A DNA stretch of 64,000 bases from Acholoe squamosa (GCA_949317995.1 OX439049.1:9773395-9837394), one strand, 5' to 3'; counted from the stretch's first letter, positions 1-12,341 are shown. The notes: generated from the letters alone by a model not told the origin. Translations and numbers: made by a program.

Positions 1-395
1 AACATGATCAAGCAATAAAAACAGTTAGTCATCTGGTCATTGGACAAACAAAAGAGCCATGAATCATTCAACCAAAAAAGCAGAAGTGAAAAGTATAGGA
101 ATTTCTTACATTTCTCATTACATGAAAAAAACTGTCAGAAATTGTTCACCAGACTATGCAGGGATTAAGATACAATCATTAAGAACATTTTATGAGCAAA
201 AAACTTACTGGCAGAATTTATAGAAGATACAGATTTATGAGAAAACAAATCTTTTCCCTTAATTACAGAAATCTATGAAGTTGGCCGGTGGTGGATCTTA
301 GTGCTATGTGAGGAAAAATGCAAGAGTCTAATATTCACCAGCTTAATAGTGATGGCTTAATTGAAGGGAAGATAATATTTAAGAAATATTAAAAG
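1..395. other. No gene recognised
   Basis: AT-rich DNA beyond the 3' end of the first tyrosine-recombinase element. I see no coding potential, RNA gene or repeat structure that can be supported. Confidence 0.5.
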
Positions 396-470
396 TTATA
401 TTTCCCTGACTGGATGAACAACATTACAATGAACACACTTTGCCCCAAAGTCACTGACGAAAGGGCAAAA
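396..470 (-). repeat. Split direct repeat B2 of element A
   Basis: It aligns directly with 668..743. Both begin near TATTTCCCTGA and share CAACATTACAATGAA and TTTGCCC. This is the 3'-most block of the element on the - strand. Confidence 0.7.
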
Positions 471-510
471 TTAAACAGACCAAAGTCAGTAATTTAGAAA
501 AGAAAAAGTT

Positions 511-625
511 TTCATGACCAAGAGCCCATGATCCTGTTCTTTGTTCAACTGGTGAAGTGCCACCTGGTGTGGTGGCAAAGTACAACCTGACTCAGGCGTG
601 AGGGTCCATCTGGAGGGGGAAATAT
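511..625 (-). repeat. Split direct repeat A2 of element A
   Basis: About 115 bp aligned by eye with 5597..5712, with substitutions and a 1-bp gap. Shared stretches include GTGAAGTGCCACCTGGTGTG and GAGGGTCCATCTG. Confidence 0.75.
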
Positions 626-667
626 ACCCCTATATATATATTCACAGTTCATTCACATATATATTAG

Positions 668-743
668 TCATATTTCCCTGAATGGACGGACAACATTACA
701 ATGAATACACTTTGCCCAAAGTCACTGATGAAAGGGTGGCACA
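668..743 (-). repeat. Split direct repeat B1 of element A
   Basis: It lies between the recombinase remnant and A2 and repeats 396..470. This position between ORF and A2 is what separates a split direct repeat from simple LTRs. Confidence 0.7.
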
Positions 744-789
744 CGGAACACAAAATTTCTTTGCCCGTCAATACCTTCCTAACTCCTGA

Positions 790-1440
790 GCAACACGGAT
801 CTCTTTTGCAAGCCTCAAGCGGTCGCTATCTGACAGGTAAATCAGAACCGCCCAGGATCTCCAGGTTCCATAACTCTTGACATCGTGAAGGTGCATGAAT
901 TCTGCCATGAACAAAGCGGCATCCCGACGAACACTGTGGGATAAGAATTCCCTTCAAGTTTGGCAATCCGGCAAGATTCTTTGAGTTTATATGAGTATAC
1001 ATTATAACTCCATGGAAAACAAATAATCATTGGGTTTGAGTCCAGTCTTTGCAATATAGTCCTTTAGCAATTTTACAGTGCAGAGGGTACTGCCAGGTGA
1101 AGCAATAACAGGAATGATTTGTTCATATTGACAGAATTGGACCGTATTGGAGCTGCAAATGCACAAGTCAAAGCCACCATCCCAAAATTTGACATCACTC
1201 ACAAGGAGGGAATGTGAAGAATTGGTGACATGCCCCACATGCAACAAGCAACGAAAAGAAAGAAGTAGGGCAGTCCAAAACTTCAGTGGGCTTAGAAGCT
1301 GAACCCAGCAGACGTTTTGCTCCATCCAAGGTTGCCTTGATAAGAAAACATGCTGTCATGGGGTGTGCGTAACCCATGAAGTCATGCAAGGCCCATAGCC
1401 CAGAAATGTAATTTTCAATTGTATGATATGCAACACGGTC
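790..1440 (-). pseudogene. Tyrosine recombinase remnant of element A
   Basis: In one - strand frame the C-terminal catalytic part is readable. An H-S-V-R-R box (HxxR) lies at about 927..938, and a final I-Y-L with the candidate nucleophile tyrosine lies at 837..839, followed by a basic tail. Upstream, around 1195..1389, are fragments that fit the middle of the recombinase of the second copy. Several stops and frame changes separate the pieces, so no functional protein can be made. Known role of the family: integration of circular retroelement DNA through a covalent 3'-phosphotyrosine link, without target duplication. Confidence 0.6.
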
Positions 1441-1684
1441 TTAGAGAGGTCTGAGGTTATATACAGGCAAACAGTTTCTATTGAGGCTGGTAAGTAGCAC
1501 AAATTATACTCTTCGCAGAGTCCTCATAGTGTTTCCACTGCGATTTTCAAGTCTTATAAGTGTTGAAAGACCAGCAGTTTGACCTCAGAATCTCACAATC
1601 ATGTTGCAGTTCCTCCAGCTCTGCAACAACAATTCATAAAAAATCAATAATGATAACCACAAATAATCACATGATTGGCATTAT

Positions 1685-2179
1685 TTAAGCGAGATAGGGC
1701 ATCACCTTATATATATTATCCCCTGAGCTGATACTGAAGGCCCTCAAATGAATGTTATAAAGCGCACAGTACCAAAACAGTTCCCTCAAAACAGGCATCG
1801 CATGAGGGCTGGTGCTTCTGCTAGAGTTGATCATGCCTTGCACTTGTGTGTTATCCATATACACAGAGACAAAGCCATCCTTCCATTCACTCCCCCAATG
1901 ACGTACTGACACCACTAGAGGCCATATTTCCTTAATGTATGACTCATTTTTGGGGGGATTTTCATGATGGCCAATAGATTTGTTGTCCCTATACCAACAA
2001 CCGTAAAAGAAGTCATTATAATCGTCCATATGCCTGCCAAAGCCATATTTCGAGAAGTCCATATACACTGTGTGAGAGGAAATATCAGTCCTAATAATGT
2101 GCGCTTTGCCGTTGAACCATGTAACGATCTGATACCACCATTCTAAGTCCAACAATAGACTAAGACATAGATAGAACAA
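1685..2179 (-). pseudogene. RNase H-like domain remnant of element A
   Basis: A 164-codon open stretch resembles the RNase H region of the second copy (28822..29751). Shared landmarks are W-F-N-G-x-A, a D-x-S-x-x-G-(Y/F)-G box, a D-N-T-Q-V box and a C-A-L-Y-N-x-H segment. The frame starts directly at an inserted foldback (2188..2300), so it is cut off from its RT. The acidic residues in D-F-S and D-N-T-Q are still present. Confidence 0.65.
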
Positions 2180-2187
2180 AACGACCG

Positions 2188-2300
2188 TGGTGTACGAGGT
2201 GGTCGATCCACCACGAGGGAGTTGTCTCCCCCGAGGGCGTTAGGCCGAGGGGGAGACAACTCCCGAGGGGTGGATCGGCCACCGAGGATACCAGGGGAGT
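2188..2300. repeat. GC-rich foldback inside element A
   Basis: Long inverted repeat. GGGAGTTGTCTCCCCC pairs with GGGGGAGACAACTCCC across a short GC-rich loop, and an outer arm GGTGGTCGATCCACC pairs imperfectly with GGTGGATCGGCCACC. It interrupts the join between RT and RNase H. The remaining inserted DNA, to about 2620, has no recognisable gene. Confidence 0.7.
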
Positions 2301-2639
2301 TTAGTTCTATATTTATTTTATGTTTTTAGAGGTTTAAATAAGGAAAAATTATCAAAATCCGTTACCGTAGTGCCCCGTACGAGCGGCGGTCCGCCATTTT
2401 GAATGTTTACATGCGCCCGGAACGAGGCTGCAGTAGTGGATCAGCCGCTGTGGTGGATCGAGACACGTTACGCCACTGGGGGTGTGGCGATCGGCTCTGC
2501 AATGCTATCTCTACGGGAAGAAGTTATTCACATAAAATAAAAATTAAAGCAGTGAATCCCTTCTGGACGATCATGAAGCTCATTATATAAACGACGGGAA
2601 AAAGTGTGTCAGGCTTTAACGACTGTGGAGCAGTGTTCC

Positions 2640-3958
2640 AAAAGTCTGGCAAATTTCTCTAGGCATTTCCTCATGCCCGACTTAAGGCCCCTGAAGGATT
2701 TCACTTGATCAAGTCTGTTGTTATTAATTGATAAAGTCAAATTCACTGAATCGATAACAATACCAAGGAATTTTGTCACTTGTGATGGAGGAACTAGCTT
2801 GTTGATTTAACTTTGAAACCGTGACCGTTCAACATGGCACACAATTGACTCTGAGCCTCCAGACACGACTGCTCTGACTCGTCGATGACAATGTAATCAT
2901 CCAAGTAGTTGATGCATGGGGTAACTACCACTGGCGCCACACTTTACTATGAAGTCCGACACTTGGGTGAATATAAGGGAGCAAAGCGGAGGCCAAAGCA
3001 TAATGACATATCTTGAAAGAAGTCATTGCTGTTACCTACATACCAGGCAAAGTCTTGAAAGTCACGGTGAGCAGGAAGGACATTGATTGAACGGTAAACA
3101 TTGGCAATATCGGTTACTGCATAAAAGTCAAATTGATTCAACATCATCCACTGAATAATAGTGTAATTTCTCACATGATTTTTCCATGTAGCAGTTGATA
3201 TAAACCTCCTCCAGCATAGAAAAGTCAGTTATGAGGCGTAAAGTGTTGTCTGACTTATTACACCACCCATGGCATGAACACATCTGGGGCGAGAATCAAA
3301 TTTATGGACTTCATTTATGACCAGCTGGGTCATCTCTGAGCAAACACCACTGTCTGTCAATGAGGCATAGTTTTCACAACTATATTCAGAAGGGCAACCA
3401 TGGTCAAAAATTCTAAACCTCTGTAAACCGCAACTAACACATACCAGTCTTTGTCGGTAGCACAATCACCAAACTCTAGTAGTTTACAGACAAATGCGCA
3501 AGGTTTAACTTGGGTGATTACAGAATCTGGTAACTTCTCCCATTTGGTGTCACCACCCAAAGTCACCTCCACCCGAGCACCTCCATTGATGCGCAGCTCA
3601 ACAGTAACAAGGGTGAGTGAGTGAGTAATAGATGTTTAACGCCATTTCGACAGCTAAGGTCATATTCATGGCGAGAACTATATTACACAATTTCACAGAG
3701 GAATATGTGCACCACACACATCCTGAGGGGATAGGAAAGATGAGAAGTAGACCCTTTTAAGTGGGCTAGGGAAGCCCGTACAAGGGTGATACCTAAACAG
3801 GTTATCAATATATTACCAAATAACTCACTACATGACCTAGCAGAATTCCAGACAAAATTGACACAATTATCACTGTCACTGTGGGGTTCAGTCTCAGTAA
3901 TCAAATTGTTATAAACACAAGTTGTTTGAATAACTGGAGTATGAACAATGTCAGACAC
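2640..3958 (-). pseudogene. Reverse transcriptase remnant of element A
   Basis: Pieces in several - strand frames match the RT of the second copy. These include a C-V-H-A-(M/L)-G box near 3260..3290, a V-T-D-I-A/S-x-x-Y-R-S box near 3100, an L-(C/S)-F-G box near 2990, and an H-C-S-T-x-V-K connection segment near 2620..2650. A SINE at 3616..3779 splits the 5' part. Frame changes and stops make this a fossil. Confidence 0.6.
3616..3779 (-). mobile_element. SINE, short form, in the RT remnant
   Basis: Its + strand left end is GTGAGTGAG, the complement of a CTCACTCAC tail. The body closely matches 19621..19907 in reverse orientation. It is flanked by a 9-bp target duplication ACAAGGGTG (3607..3615 and 3780..3788), as expected for LINE-driven retroposition. 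It lacks the internal duplication of the other copy. Confidence 0.8.
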
Positions 3959-4044
3959 ACAACCACGTTCACCCGGTAATAACTAATTACTGGGTGAACG
4001 TAATGCTCCTGTAAGAGAGAACTCCAATCAGGGGGCTCTGTATC

Positions 4045-5609
4045 TCAATCATTTTGCTTATTTGGACTAATAGATTTTGTATGTGAGCCCTGACACAACT
4101 GACATACATGTGGGTAGGTGCCTTCAGAATTATAAGCATTACAAGGGGGAAATTTTCTCTTCTTTTTATTCATCTTACTAGCACTGGCAGAACTACCTGC
4201 CCCCTGAGAAGTGGTAGAGTGGATCCCTAATAATTTCTCAAGATAACCTTTATCCAGATTCTCAAGACCAACATGCTCAACTAAGATTTTATGATCAAAG
4301 TAGCAGAAGGTGAATTCTCCAAACACATCACCATGTTCCTGCATGACATAATTATAGGCAATGATGGCCTCCTCCTTGAAAATATCTTGTCCGTGAGGAA
4401 TTTTACATGCATCCCATAATGCTTACATGGCTGGCATCGCTCCATCATACATTGTAAGTATATTGACTCTTCGAAGCTCTGGGAAGGATGGATAACCAGT
4501 CATAACTGCCGTTAGCCGAACTTATCACGAAGTGACCCGGCACTTTATTAAGAAAGAAAGAGAGAAAAATTTAAAAATAAAAAAAATAGATAAAGTTCTT
4601 GCACTGCTGCTTGCTGCCATGCAGGTTGAATTGCTGCTGCTGAATAACCCCTGCTGTGGGGGGAGAGTGTGAGTCCCCTGTTTTATGAGTTCCACACTAG
4701 GTGGCAGATAGGTGCAGCCACTAGAGTCAATAGACACATAGATCCCACGCGTGGAATCTATGTGAACCATTTACTTTTCCTGGACACCTTAACTTTGTGA
4801 CGAGGAAAGTTCCTACTATCTTTATCTATATATTTACTTTATTTTTTTTTTTTTTTGCTTTTTGCTGATATAAGAGACAAACTAAAGTTTTCAAGCCACA
4901 TAGATTGATCGGCATTTATTATCACTAAGTACTGCATGTAGTGAATTGATCAATAAAGCTTATTATATATAAAAAAAAAAAGAAGAAGGACCATACTAGC
5001 TGAGATCACATCTCCAAGTACTGGATTCTTATGCTTACTGTGTGGCATATGTTGCTCGATGTCGAAGGTAGTAAACTTACTTTTAGTGTCCTTTGAGACA
5101 TGAACAACTACAGGTGGTCCCTGATACTGAAACTGATGTTGTTCCTCAGATTGAACACTCCTTAAGCTGCAGCCAGACCAGAATGACCTGCAGAGGTTCT
5201 GGGAACACTGTTATTTGAAATAGAAATGCCTGCAGAATCCAGAAGTCTCGGTCAGGCCATCTTGGATGTTGACATTGCCTGGTGCATTCGAGTGCTGATT
5301 TTGGTTAGTAACTGACAAATCCGCCACTGGCACCGATCTGCCGGTATTGGACTTGCCAGGAACTAGCATAGAATAAGTAAGTGACTGAGCTTGATAGTCA
5401 AACACTGCCATAGCTGCAAGCCAGGCATGTTCACCATTGTTCAGCTCCTTTAACAATCTCTTATTTTCTGCCCTAAGACTTGCCAACTCTAACTCCAACT
5501 CTTTCCTTTTTGACAAACATACAAGCTCACTTTTTCTGGCCAGAATTTTCACCCAGTCATGATGGCTGGTATATTTCCTCAGGATTCCAGAAAAATCTTT
5601 CATGACCAA
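4045..5609 (-). pseudogene. Gag-like ORF remnant of element A
   Basis: The N-terminal piece at 5609..5211 (132 codons) begins just inside A1 and has a lysine/glutamate-rich coiled coil (E-L-E-L-E-L-A-S-L-R-A-E-N). The C-terminal piece at 4440..4045 carries a basic K-K-K-R-K stretch followed by a Cys/His-rich segment (C-x8-C-x2-C-x4-H) like the gag of the second copy. Between them lie the A-B block 4463..4770 and T-rich DNA that ends with AATAAA and a poly(A) run at about 4969..4981. The protein would bind and package element RNA in an intact copy. This one is broken. Confidence 0.5.
4463..4770 (-). mobile_element. Solo A-B block of a second tyrosine-recombinase element family
   Basis: It is homologous to B2 plus A2 of the element in SLC20 intron 2 (27465..27760). 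Shared features are the TTGACTC start, AAGCTCTGGGAAGGAT, CACTTTATTAAG, a CTGTGGGGGGAGAGTGTGA stretch, and a palindrome before the closing ACCAT. Only A and one B are present. That is the product expected if A1 and A2 of an A1-ORFs-B1-A2-B2 element recombine. It sits inside the gag of element A, so it arrived later. Confidence 0.6.
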
Positions 5610-5712
5610 GACTCCATGACCCTGTCCCTTTGTTCAACTAGTGAAGTGCCACCTGGTGTGGCGGCAGAGTACCACCTGACTCTGCTGGTGAGGGTCCATC
5701 TGATGGGGGAAA
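5597..5712 (-). repeat. Split direct repeat A1 of element A
   Basis: The 5' terminal block of element A on the - strand, paired with A2 at 511..625. It overlaps the first codons of the gag remnant. Confidence 0.75.
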
Positions 5713-8342
5713 TATATTCTTTAATATGTCTTCCCTTCAATTTACTAATATCAGACCATTACGTTGAATAAATGAAAGCTATTACAGGAGAATTGTAACA
5801 ATGGAAGGGCATTTCAGTTGTAAATGTAATCGACACATGGATGCATTGGAATAAATTTCATTTAGGCTTTAACAATAATTCCACTGTCTCATGTTTAAAT
5901 ATCCTTTAGTATATCCCCTACACAATGCTGTAAGACCACCATTAATAGGGGCATTGTGAGTGGGCAATACAAACAGTTGGGTGGCATACCTTCATCTTTC
6001 ACTTTTTCACTTCTGTAAATTTAAAAGCAATAGATATTAAATTCAGAATAAACCTATTTAAGGTATTTTCATTAGAGAAATTGTCACTGACAATAAGACT
6101 TTTTTCCAGATGCCCCTTACTTTCTCACCCTTTTTTACTTTCCATGTAGAAACTCTAAATCCTTGGTCCCTATCCCTTTCCTGGTGATAAAAGGCCCATA
6201 AGCTTTAGAACAACCTGTTTCAACAACTGGTTTTGGACAATAGGGGAATCATAATTTGATATTTATGTGTTTCCATATTATATTCAGATCTTTATAGACC
6301 AATTGATCACTCCTCTTTCTTTCTTTTTAAACTTGACTTTAGAGCTCATCAGGATGATGTTTGCAATCAGCAGGAAGTGACGTCATTCATCAGGCACCTC
6401 ACAGTTACCCTAGCAGCAACTTCTTGATTGGCATCTGATCTTAGCTCCCTGCCTTGCCATTTGGGGCTGGTCTCTTATTAACAAAGGATAGTGCCCCACA
6501 CATGCAAACTGTGTGGTGCTCTAAAGGATTTAACATAAGTACCTAGGAAGTAATTGAAGTACATAATATGAAGAAGAATAGTAGGAAAAGTAGAAATGTC
6601 ATTAAAAGAGTGCTCACAGCACCATTACCAAGGATAACATCAGTTCTGTAATATTTTTTACTAGAATACCCTCTACAGGGAGGCAGGGTTTTGTTTAAGG
6701 TGGTATAACAGGCAGATCCCACTCCACATGTATTGACCCAAAGAGTGAAATACCAGACTGTCAATATGTTATAAATCAAACCTATTGATTAATGAATGTC
6801 ATGCACAGATTTATTCATTCTTTCTTACATGCTTACTAATCAACAACTTTACATGTTTGTTATTTGCACAGAATCCATGGTGATGGTAGTGACTCCCAGT
6901 TTAGGGGGTCTTTCATCTATATAAACAGTGTCCAGTGTATATATGTATGTATAATGGTAAAGAGACTACACATCCCTGGGCATATGATTCTAAGTAACAC
7001 TTTATAAAATTGATTCTATAATATTGTGTGTACAGCCATTAAATTGTTCTAAAGGTCTTTGATATATAATTGTATTACTTTTAGCAGCTCGAGTATTGAA
7101 ATCTGTGTACAACATCTTACATATGAACAAAAGAAAAGGCTTTAGTGGAGAGACATATATAGAGAGACACTGGCTGTATGTGGCCAACACACATGCAGGC
7201 CAAACAAATACGGATAGTGAAAATTATGGCAGTTGTTAACACTTTGGTGCCTATACGTACAGCTTTTGACATCAAAAGAAAATGTTCTTTTTAAATTTTG
7301 CATTTCTCTATTACTACAGTATTTGTTTAATGTTGTTGATACTGTCTTACACAAGTATGGTAGTCATGACAACAATCCGTGAGAGTATCATATGTAAGCT
7401 ATACATATATTGACCTTAAAAAGGTGAGATGACCTTCAGGAGTCATGACCTGTGTTGCGTCATGTCACGTGATCTGTTGTTATTTGCCTATCCGATGCAC
7501 ACTGTGACCTACTTAGGTGACTCACTGTTCACTCACACATACTTTCTTTTCAGAAAATGTGATACACATATCTGTGATTTCATGCAACATACCTATATTA
7601 TCACACACAGACGAGAAAATATTCTGTGGCAACTTTTTCTCTTGTGGCACTGACTGACCTTGTCAACTCTTTATTCAGGTTGCATGGTGTCTCAGGATTT
7701 GTTTACCTCTTGTATATTTGGAGGCATCAGACTCCATATCATTCCCCTTTCTCTGTGTCCCCTTCTTTAGGTATAACAAAATGATAGGACCATTTCCTTT
7801 TCATCTCCTCTTCTTCCTCCCTCAATTACTGTGGTTTTGTTCATGATCTTTTCCTTTTACCCAGTGCCGGGTGTTTGAATGTCACTTGTATTACAATACA
7901 GAGAGCTGTACATAGAGCATGAACCTGCTTTGTGAGTGTGTAAAAACTTGACTACTCCAAATATACATGTTGTTGTCTAGGGTGTTCTAAATAGTTATCT
8001 CGTTTTTTCCTTTGGTGGTTGTATATCAGCCCTTGGAATGCCACCGCACAAATTTTGTTTGATCTTGATGTCTAGGTGTTAGACATTGTGGTAGGTTCTG
8101 TCACTACTCCATGTTGATGTACAATTTTAGGAGGTTTTACTGTATAGACTGAGAAAAACTGTCATTTACATCATGAGTAGAGGAAGGAATTATCTTGCTT
8201 GGCATTCCCACATGGTTTACCATTGTAACAGAACTTGTAACATATTCTATTATATTAAGAGATAACAGAGACTATATACCATTTTACCATGCAACTTAGC
8301 CTAGTTATTGTCACAGGCCTTCAATTTTGAGCGTACATCTCT
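5713..8342. other. No gene recognised
   Basis: AT-rich intergenic DNA. Only short open frames occur, with no domain, splice-supported exon or RNA signature I can defend. Confidence 0.5.
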
Positions 8343-9449
8343 TTGATACAATTTATATACATATATATTGATGATATATTAAGAAACAGGAATCAAAATA
8401 ATATTACCCTAGCTGCCTTCATAGATATTAAAAAAGCTTTTGACTGAGTAAACCATAATATCCTTTTAACCAAGCTTGAACACTATGGTAAAAGAAATTT
8501 GAAGTTGATAGAAAATTATCTGTCAAGAAGGCAACAGTGCTCAATAGCTAACCATACAAAGTCAGGCTATAACAATTTAACGTGTTTATTTTTCCTGTTA
8601 TATATTAATGATTGTATCTCTGTAAATGACACTCATAACACTTTGCTATATGCAGATGATTCAGTTTTATATGTATCAGGCAAGGATATAGATAATTTAC
8701 AAATCCAATTAGAAGATGCCCTTAATAAATTTCACTCTTGGGCCACAAGTAACAAACTAACGATGAATGAAAATAAAACAAAAATTATGACCTTTGCCTC
8801 ATCTGTTAAACTGAAAAATCTGAGAAAACCTAACATTGTTATGAATAACAAAGTGCTAATGAATGTAGCCTCTTACAAATACGTTGGTGTGACATTGGAT
8901 CCAGAATTGAAATTTAACATGTATCTACGTACTGTTATCAATAATGTAAGATATAAATCCCTAATATTATATAAAACTCGTAAATATATGACACATGAAG
9001 CCAGATTGAGAATGTATAAGATGCATATCCTACCTATAATAGACTATTGTGATATATTGTATAGTGAAGCTAAGGTTGATTATTTATTGGAACTACAACG
9101 TATACAAAACAAATGCTTGAAAACATGTTTCGATTACCATATACTAATGCCCACTGATACTGTACATGAAAATGCGAAATTACCCCTGTTAATATCAAGG
9201 AGAGGGTATCATATCAAGCTTATGGCCCACAAGAGATCTAGTAACAATGACTTTATTGAACCTAAAGTTAGAGAAACTCGTCTAGCAGCTACCTGTATTG
9301 AAATATCAAAAAATTAATTGTAGATCGTACGAGACATCTCCTGAAGTCAAATGCGCTCAAACTTGGAATAGATCATGTACTGAAATTAGAAATATTAGAG
9401 ACCATGACAAATTCAAACAAAATTGTAAAAAAGAAATCTCAATGAAATA
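8343..9449 (+). pseudogene. Non-LTR (LINE) reverse transcriptase fragment
   Basis: This is the C-terminal half of a LINE RT. The first readable RT motif is A-F-I-D-I-K-K-A-F-D, followed at once by an in-frame TGA (8445..8447). The frame then stays open to 9317 and includes the polymerase box Y-A-D-D (about 8649..8660), a K-T-K-I-M box, and Y-K-Y-V-G-V-T-L-D. After 9317 the frame shifts and runs on as a W-N-R-S-type LINE C-terminus until about 9449. Endonuclease and early RT are missing, as in typical 5' truncation. A clade within the CR1/Jockey-like group is likely but not resolved. Confidence 0.8.
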
Positions 9450-10492
9450 ATCAACGTGATTATAATATATCGTTAATACTAGGCAATTTATCTCTGTATT
9501 TACACATTGAGAATAGTGTAGAAAGACGTTGCCTGTACGTTACCACAACCGTAGTGCCAAAGAGGCCTGCTCTTGCTTTGAACCTGCCTTTTATAGACCT
9601 ACCCTGAGGCCCTTCATATGTCACTTCCTCTGCATTGGATATGCCAAGGATTTCAGGCGCCCCTGTGTCCTGATTGGATGATCAGGGGGGTATCCCCAAG
9701 GGCAATAAACAAAATGCCTATTCTGGTCCATGATTGGCTGAAAATACAGTCATTCTGGATCCACATTAGAATTCTCTAGAATTCATATTCAAGAAGGGTC
9801 TCTTGATTTTTTATCAAATCATCTAGGGTTTTTAGTGCTCTTTGGCCTAGGTTTCAATCTAAGATCTCATCAGGTGACATTGTAGGTACAGGTGGGTCAG
9901 AGTTGCCTCAGACTAATAATAGAAGGGGTTCCCCTTCATGCTCCATTGGTCTAGACTTGCCACAGTCTATTTGGCCAGTCATTTATTTAGGTAGGTTCCA
10001 ACTAGGGCAGCCATAGGTTCTCAGTTGTGTGGATTTATTCAAACCACCAGTTTGGGATCATTTTAGAGACAAATTTAGATGAGATAGCCCATTAATAATA
10101 ACGTTCCTATCTCAGCAAAATTTTATTTACACATTAGCATGTTTATAATGTACTGGTATTGAAGTGGATGGGGGGTATGTTATTAGACTTTTTTAAAGTA
10201 AAGAAAAATGCTGCTGTTCATAATAATATATAATCTATTATCATATAATTTAATGAATGGTATATGTAATTTTTATGGCTTGGCCAAGACAACATCCTTT
10301 TAGGATGAGGGTCAGTCATTAACTTGTTAGCCATTTAAGGTTTGTTTCCATATTTATTATATATTTGATGTTTGAATCTACCCATGTTAATACGTTGAAC
10401 TATGCAATAAGGAAACCTAAATGTTATGAACACTTTATGTAATGGATGAATATTCCTTCGGCTAAATAAAGTTTAAATTTGTTTCAAAAAAG
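8343..10492 (+). mobile_element. 5'-truncated LINE with probable 3' UTR
   Basis: RT coding remnant followed by about 1 kb of non-coding DNA. It ends in TTCGGCTAAATAAAGTTTAAA and an A-rich tract, a layout common at the 3' ends of LINEs. That 9450..10492 belongs to the same element is inference, because a separate insertion could lie between. Confidence 0.45.
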
Positions 10493-11897
10493 GGGAATCA
10501 AACATAAATGTAGCTTGTAATTTCTAACCTCTTCAAAAGAAAATAAGGTGCAATTAGCTCAATGACTGATCAACAAACCTTCAATCTGTTGGCTAGTACT
10601 GGCACCACCTCCAGCAAAATGTAAGGATCATATTGGACAGACATTCGGGTCACTGTCTCTACCATGCCTTTTTCGTCTTCCTATCATTGATCTTTTTTTT
10701 TCACAGTTCATTTAACTCTCTGAATTTAATTGAATGATGTGATCAGTGACAGGTAAATAGACAATAGTCTTTGGTATTACAACGATAGTCACAAGTCATT
10801 CAGCTTTGTTCGAAATGAAAACAAATTTAAGTCCAGCTGCTTAATTTCTATTTTCATATGCTCAAGCACCTACATTCTAAAGGCCATCAGTGCTGTCATT
10901 TTGGTCATGTAACAGGGTTTAAGTATTTTTCAGTGACCATCAAAGTCACCCTATCGGTGTGAGCAATGCATTTCTACAAATGCAACTCCTCCAAACCAGC
11001 ATTATATAGTGCATTATTGCAGGAAATGGTATATTCTGTAACTCAAAAGATAAAGATAAAAAGAGTATTGCAGTGACACCATTGCAGATACACAGATGTT
11101 TAGCAATGAAGCTTTTAAACTACTGTTGATTATAACATTATGAGACCATTGATCGAAGCTTCAATACATTGGACATTTCTTTTCAGCATTATTGTAAATA
11201 TGGGATGGTTATAAGGCGTAAGGAGATGTTAAAAAAATTTTCTATCATATATTGAATATAGAATGCTGGTTTAAACATCAGCTTTAAACACCACTTCTTT
11301 AAGGTTTTGGTAACTACAACCGATCTTAGGGGCAGGTGAACCCAAACATCTATGTTTTAAGTTGGCCCCAGATTATTGATCTTGATTGATGTAAAGAATT
11401 AGAAAACTGGTACATTCATAGCAATACAGTTCTAATAATTATAGAAGGTTCACATATTTTTTTTTATTTGTAGATATTGAATAAAATAATGTAAATGTCT
11501 TTACTTCTCATCTTTTTTCATCACATCAAAGTTGCCATTTATTGAATTATTTTCATTTATAAAAATAATTCATTTCCATGTAAACCCTCACGCTAAAATT
11601 TAGACTAATAGCTCATCTACTGAAGTCATCAGGCCATGACCAAGACCGCTTAGGCCTTGATGAAGTAATTCATTTTTTTCTGTGCCACCATAGGTACAAT
11701 ACTTAAGACCTCGTCTCATTAGACCAAATAGGCAATAACAAAACGGATTTATATAAGACCTATGCAAGTCTATGTTTGTCCCAGGTCGCTCTGGGCCACC
11801 TGGTCATCTTGGGGCTGCCTGATAGCTTTTCTTGTTGATTCATGAAGCCGTGAAAGCCACCCAGATGCATGCATCCATCAACCCACTAAAGGCCACC

Positions 11898-11900
<3 letters not shown>
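10493..11900. other. No gene recognised
   Basis: AT-rich DNA without recognisable genes, strong inverted repeats or tandem arrays. Confidence 0.5.

Positions 11901-11949
<49 letters not shown>
11901..11949. repeat. (AT)n microsatellite
   Basis: About 24 uninterrupted AT units. Confidence 0.98.
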
Positions 11950-11955
<6 letters not shown>

Positions 11956-12187
11956 CAGATAAGTACACGTGCCTCCACCTGTCTCCACTAGCCCCTTCAG
12001 CACCAGTAGAGACGCCCAATACCCCCCCTCTAGGGCTTGTTTTAATTGTGTTTTTCACACCTCCCAGAGCCCACATTAACTGTAGAGACGTCCAAAGCCG
12101 CAAAAACGCGGCCCTTACACTTCCCATTGCTATTCTATAACGGCCAGAGCCCACATTACCTGCAGTGCCGTCCTGAGCCACAGAAAC

Positions 12188-12341
12188 ACTGTATATTCAT
12201 TTGTAGGGCCAGACTAATACCCTGTACCTTGCTATAGTGGTGCATTGACGCTAGGAACTCAACAAGACTGTATATTAATTTGTGGGGCCAGACTGATACC
12301 CCTCTACCTTAATATAGTGTTGCATTGACACTTGGAACTCA
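12188..12341. repeat. Two tandem copies of a 77-bp unit
   Basis: Each copy contains CTGTATATT(A/C)ATTTGT, GGGCCAGACT(A/G)ATACC and GTGCATTGAC or TTGCATTGAC, then GGAACTCAA. They are diverged at several positions. Confidence 0.75.

Larger units (their letters stand above)
396..5712 (-). mobile_element. Relict DIRS-order (PAT/Ngaro-like) tyrosine-recombinase retroelement, element A
   Basis: Reading the - strand, the modules appear in the order gag (5609 to 4045), reverse transcriptase (about 3958 to 2640), RNase H (2179 to 1685) and tyrosine recombinase (about 1440 to 790). All are broken by stops and frameshifts. Both ends carry a split direct repeat: A1 at 5597..5712 is repeated as A2 at 511..625, and B1 at 668..743 is repeated as B2 at 396..470, giving A1-internal-B1-A2-B2. 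That plan is known for PAT and Ngaro elements, which integrate through a tyrosine recombinase rather than a DDE integrase. The protein modules resemble the less decayed copy at 27465..30720. The element is itself the target of later insertions: a SINE at 3616..3779, an A-B block at 4463..4770, and a foldback near 2188..2300. Confidence 0.75.
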
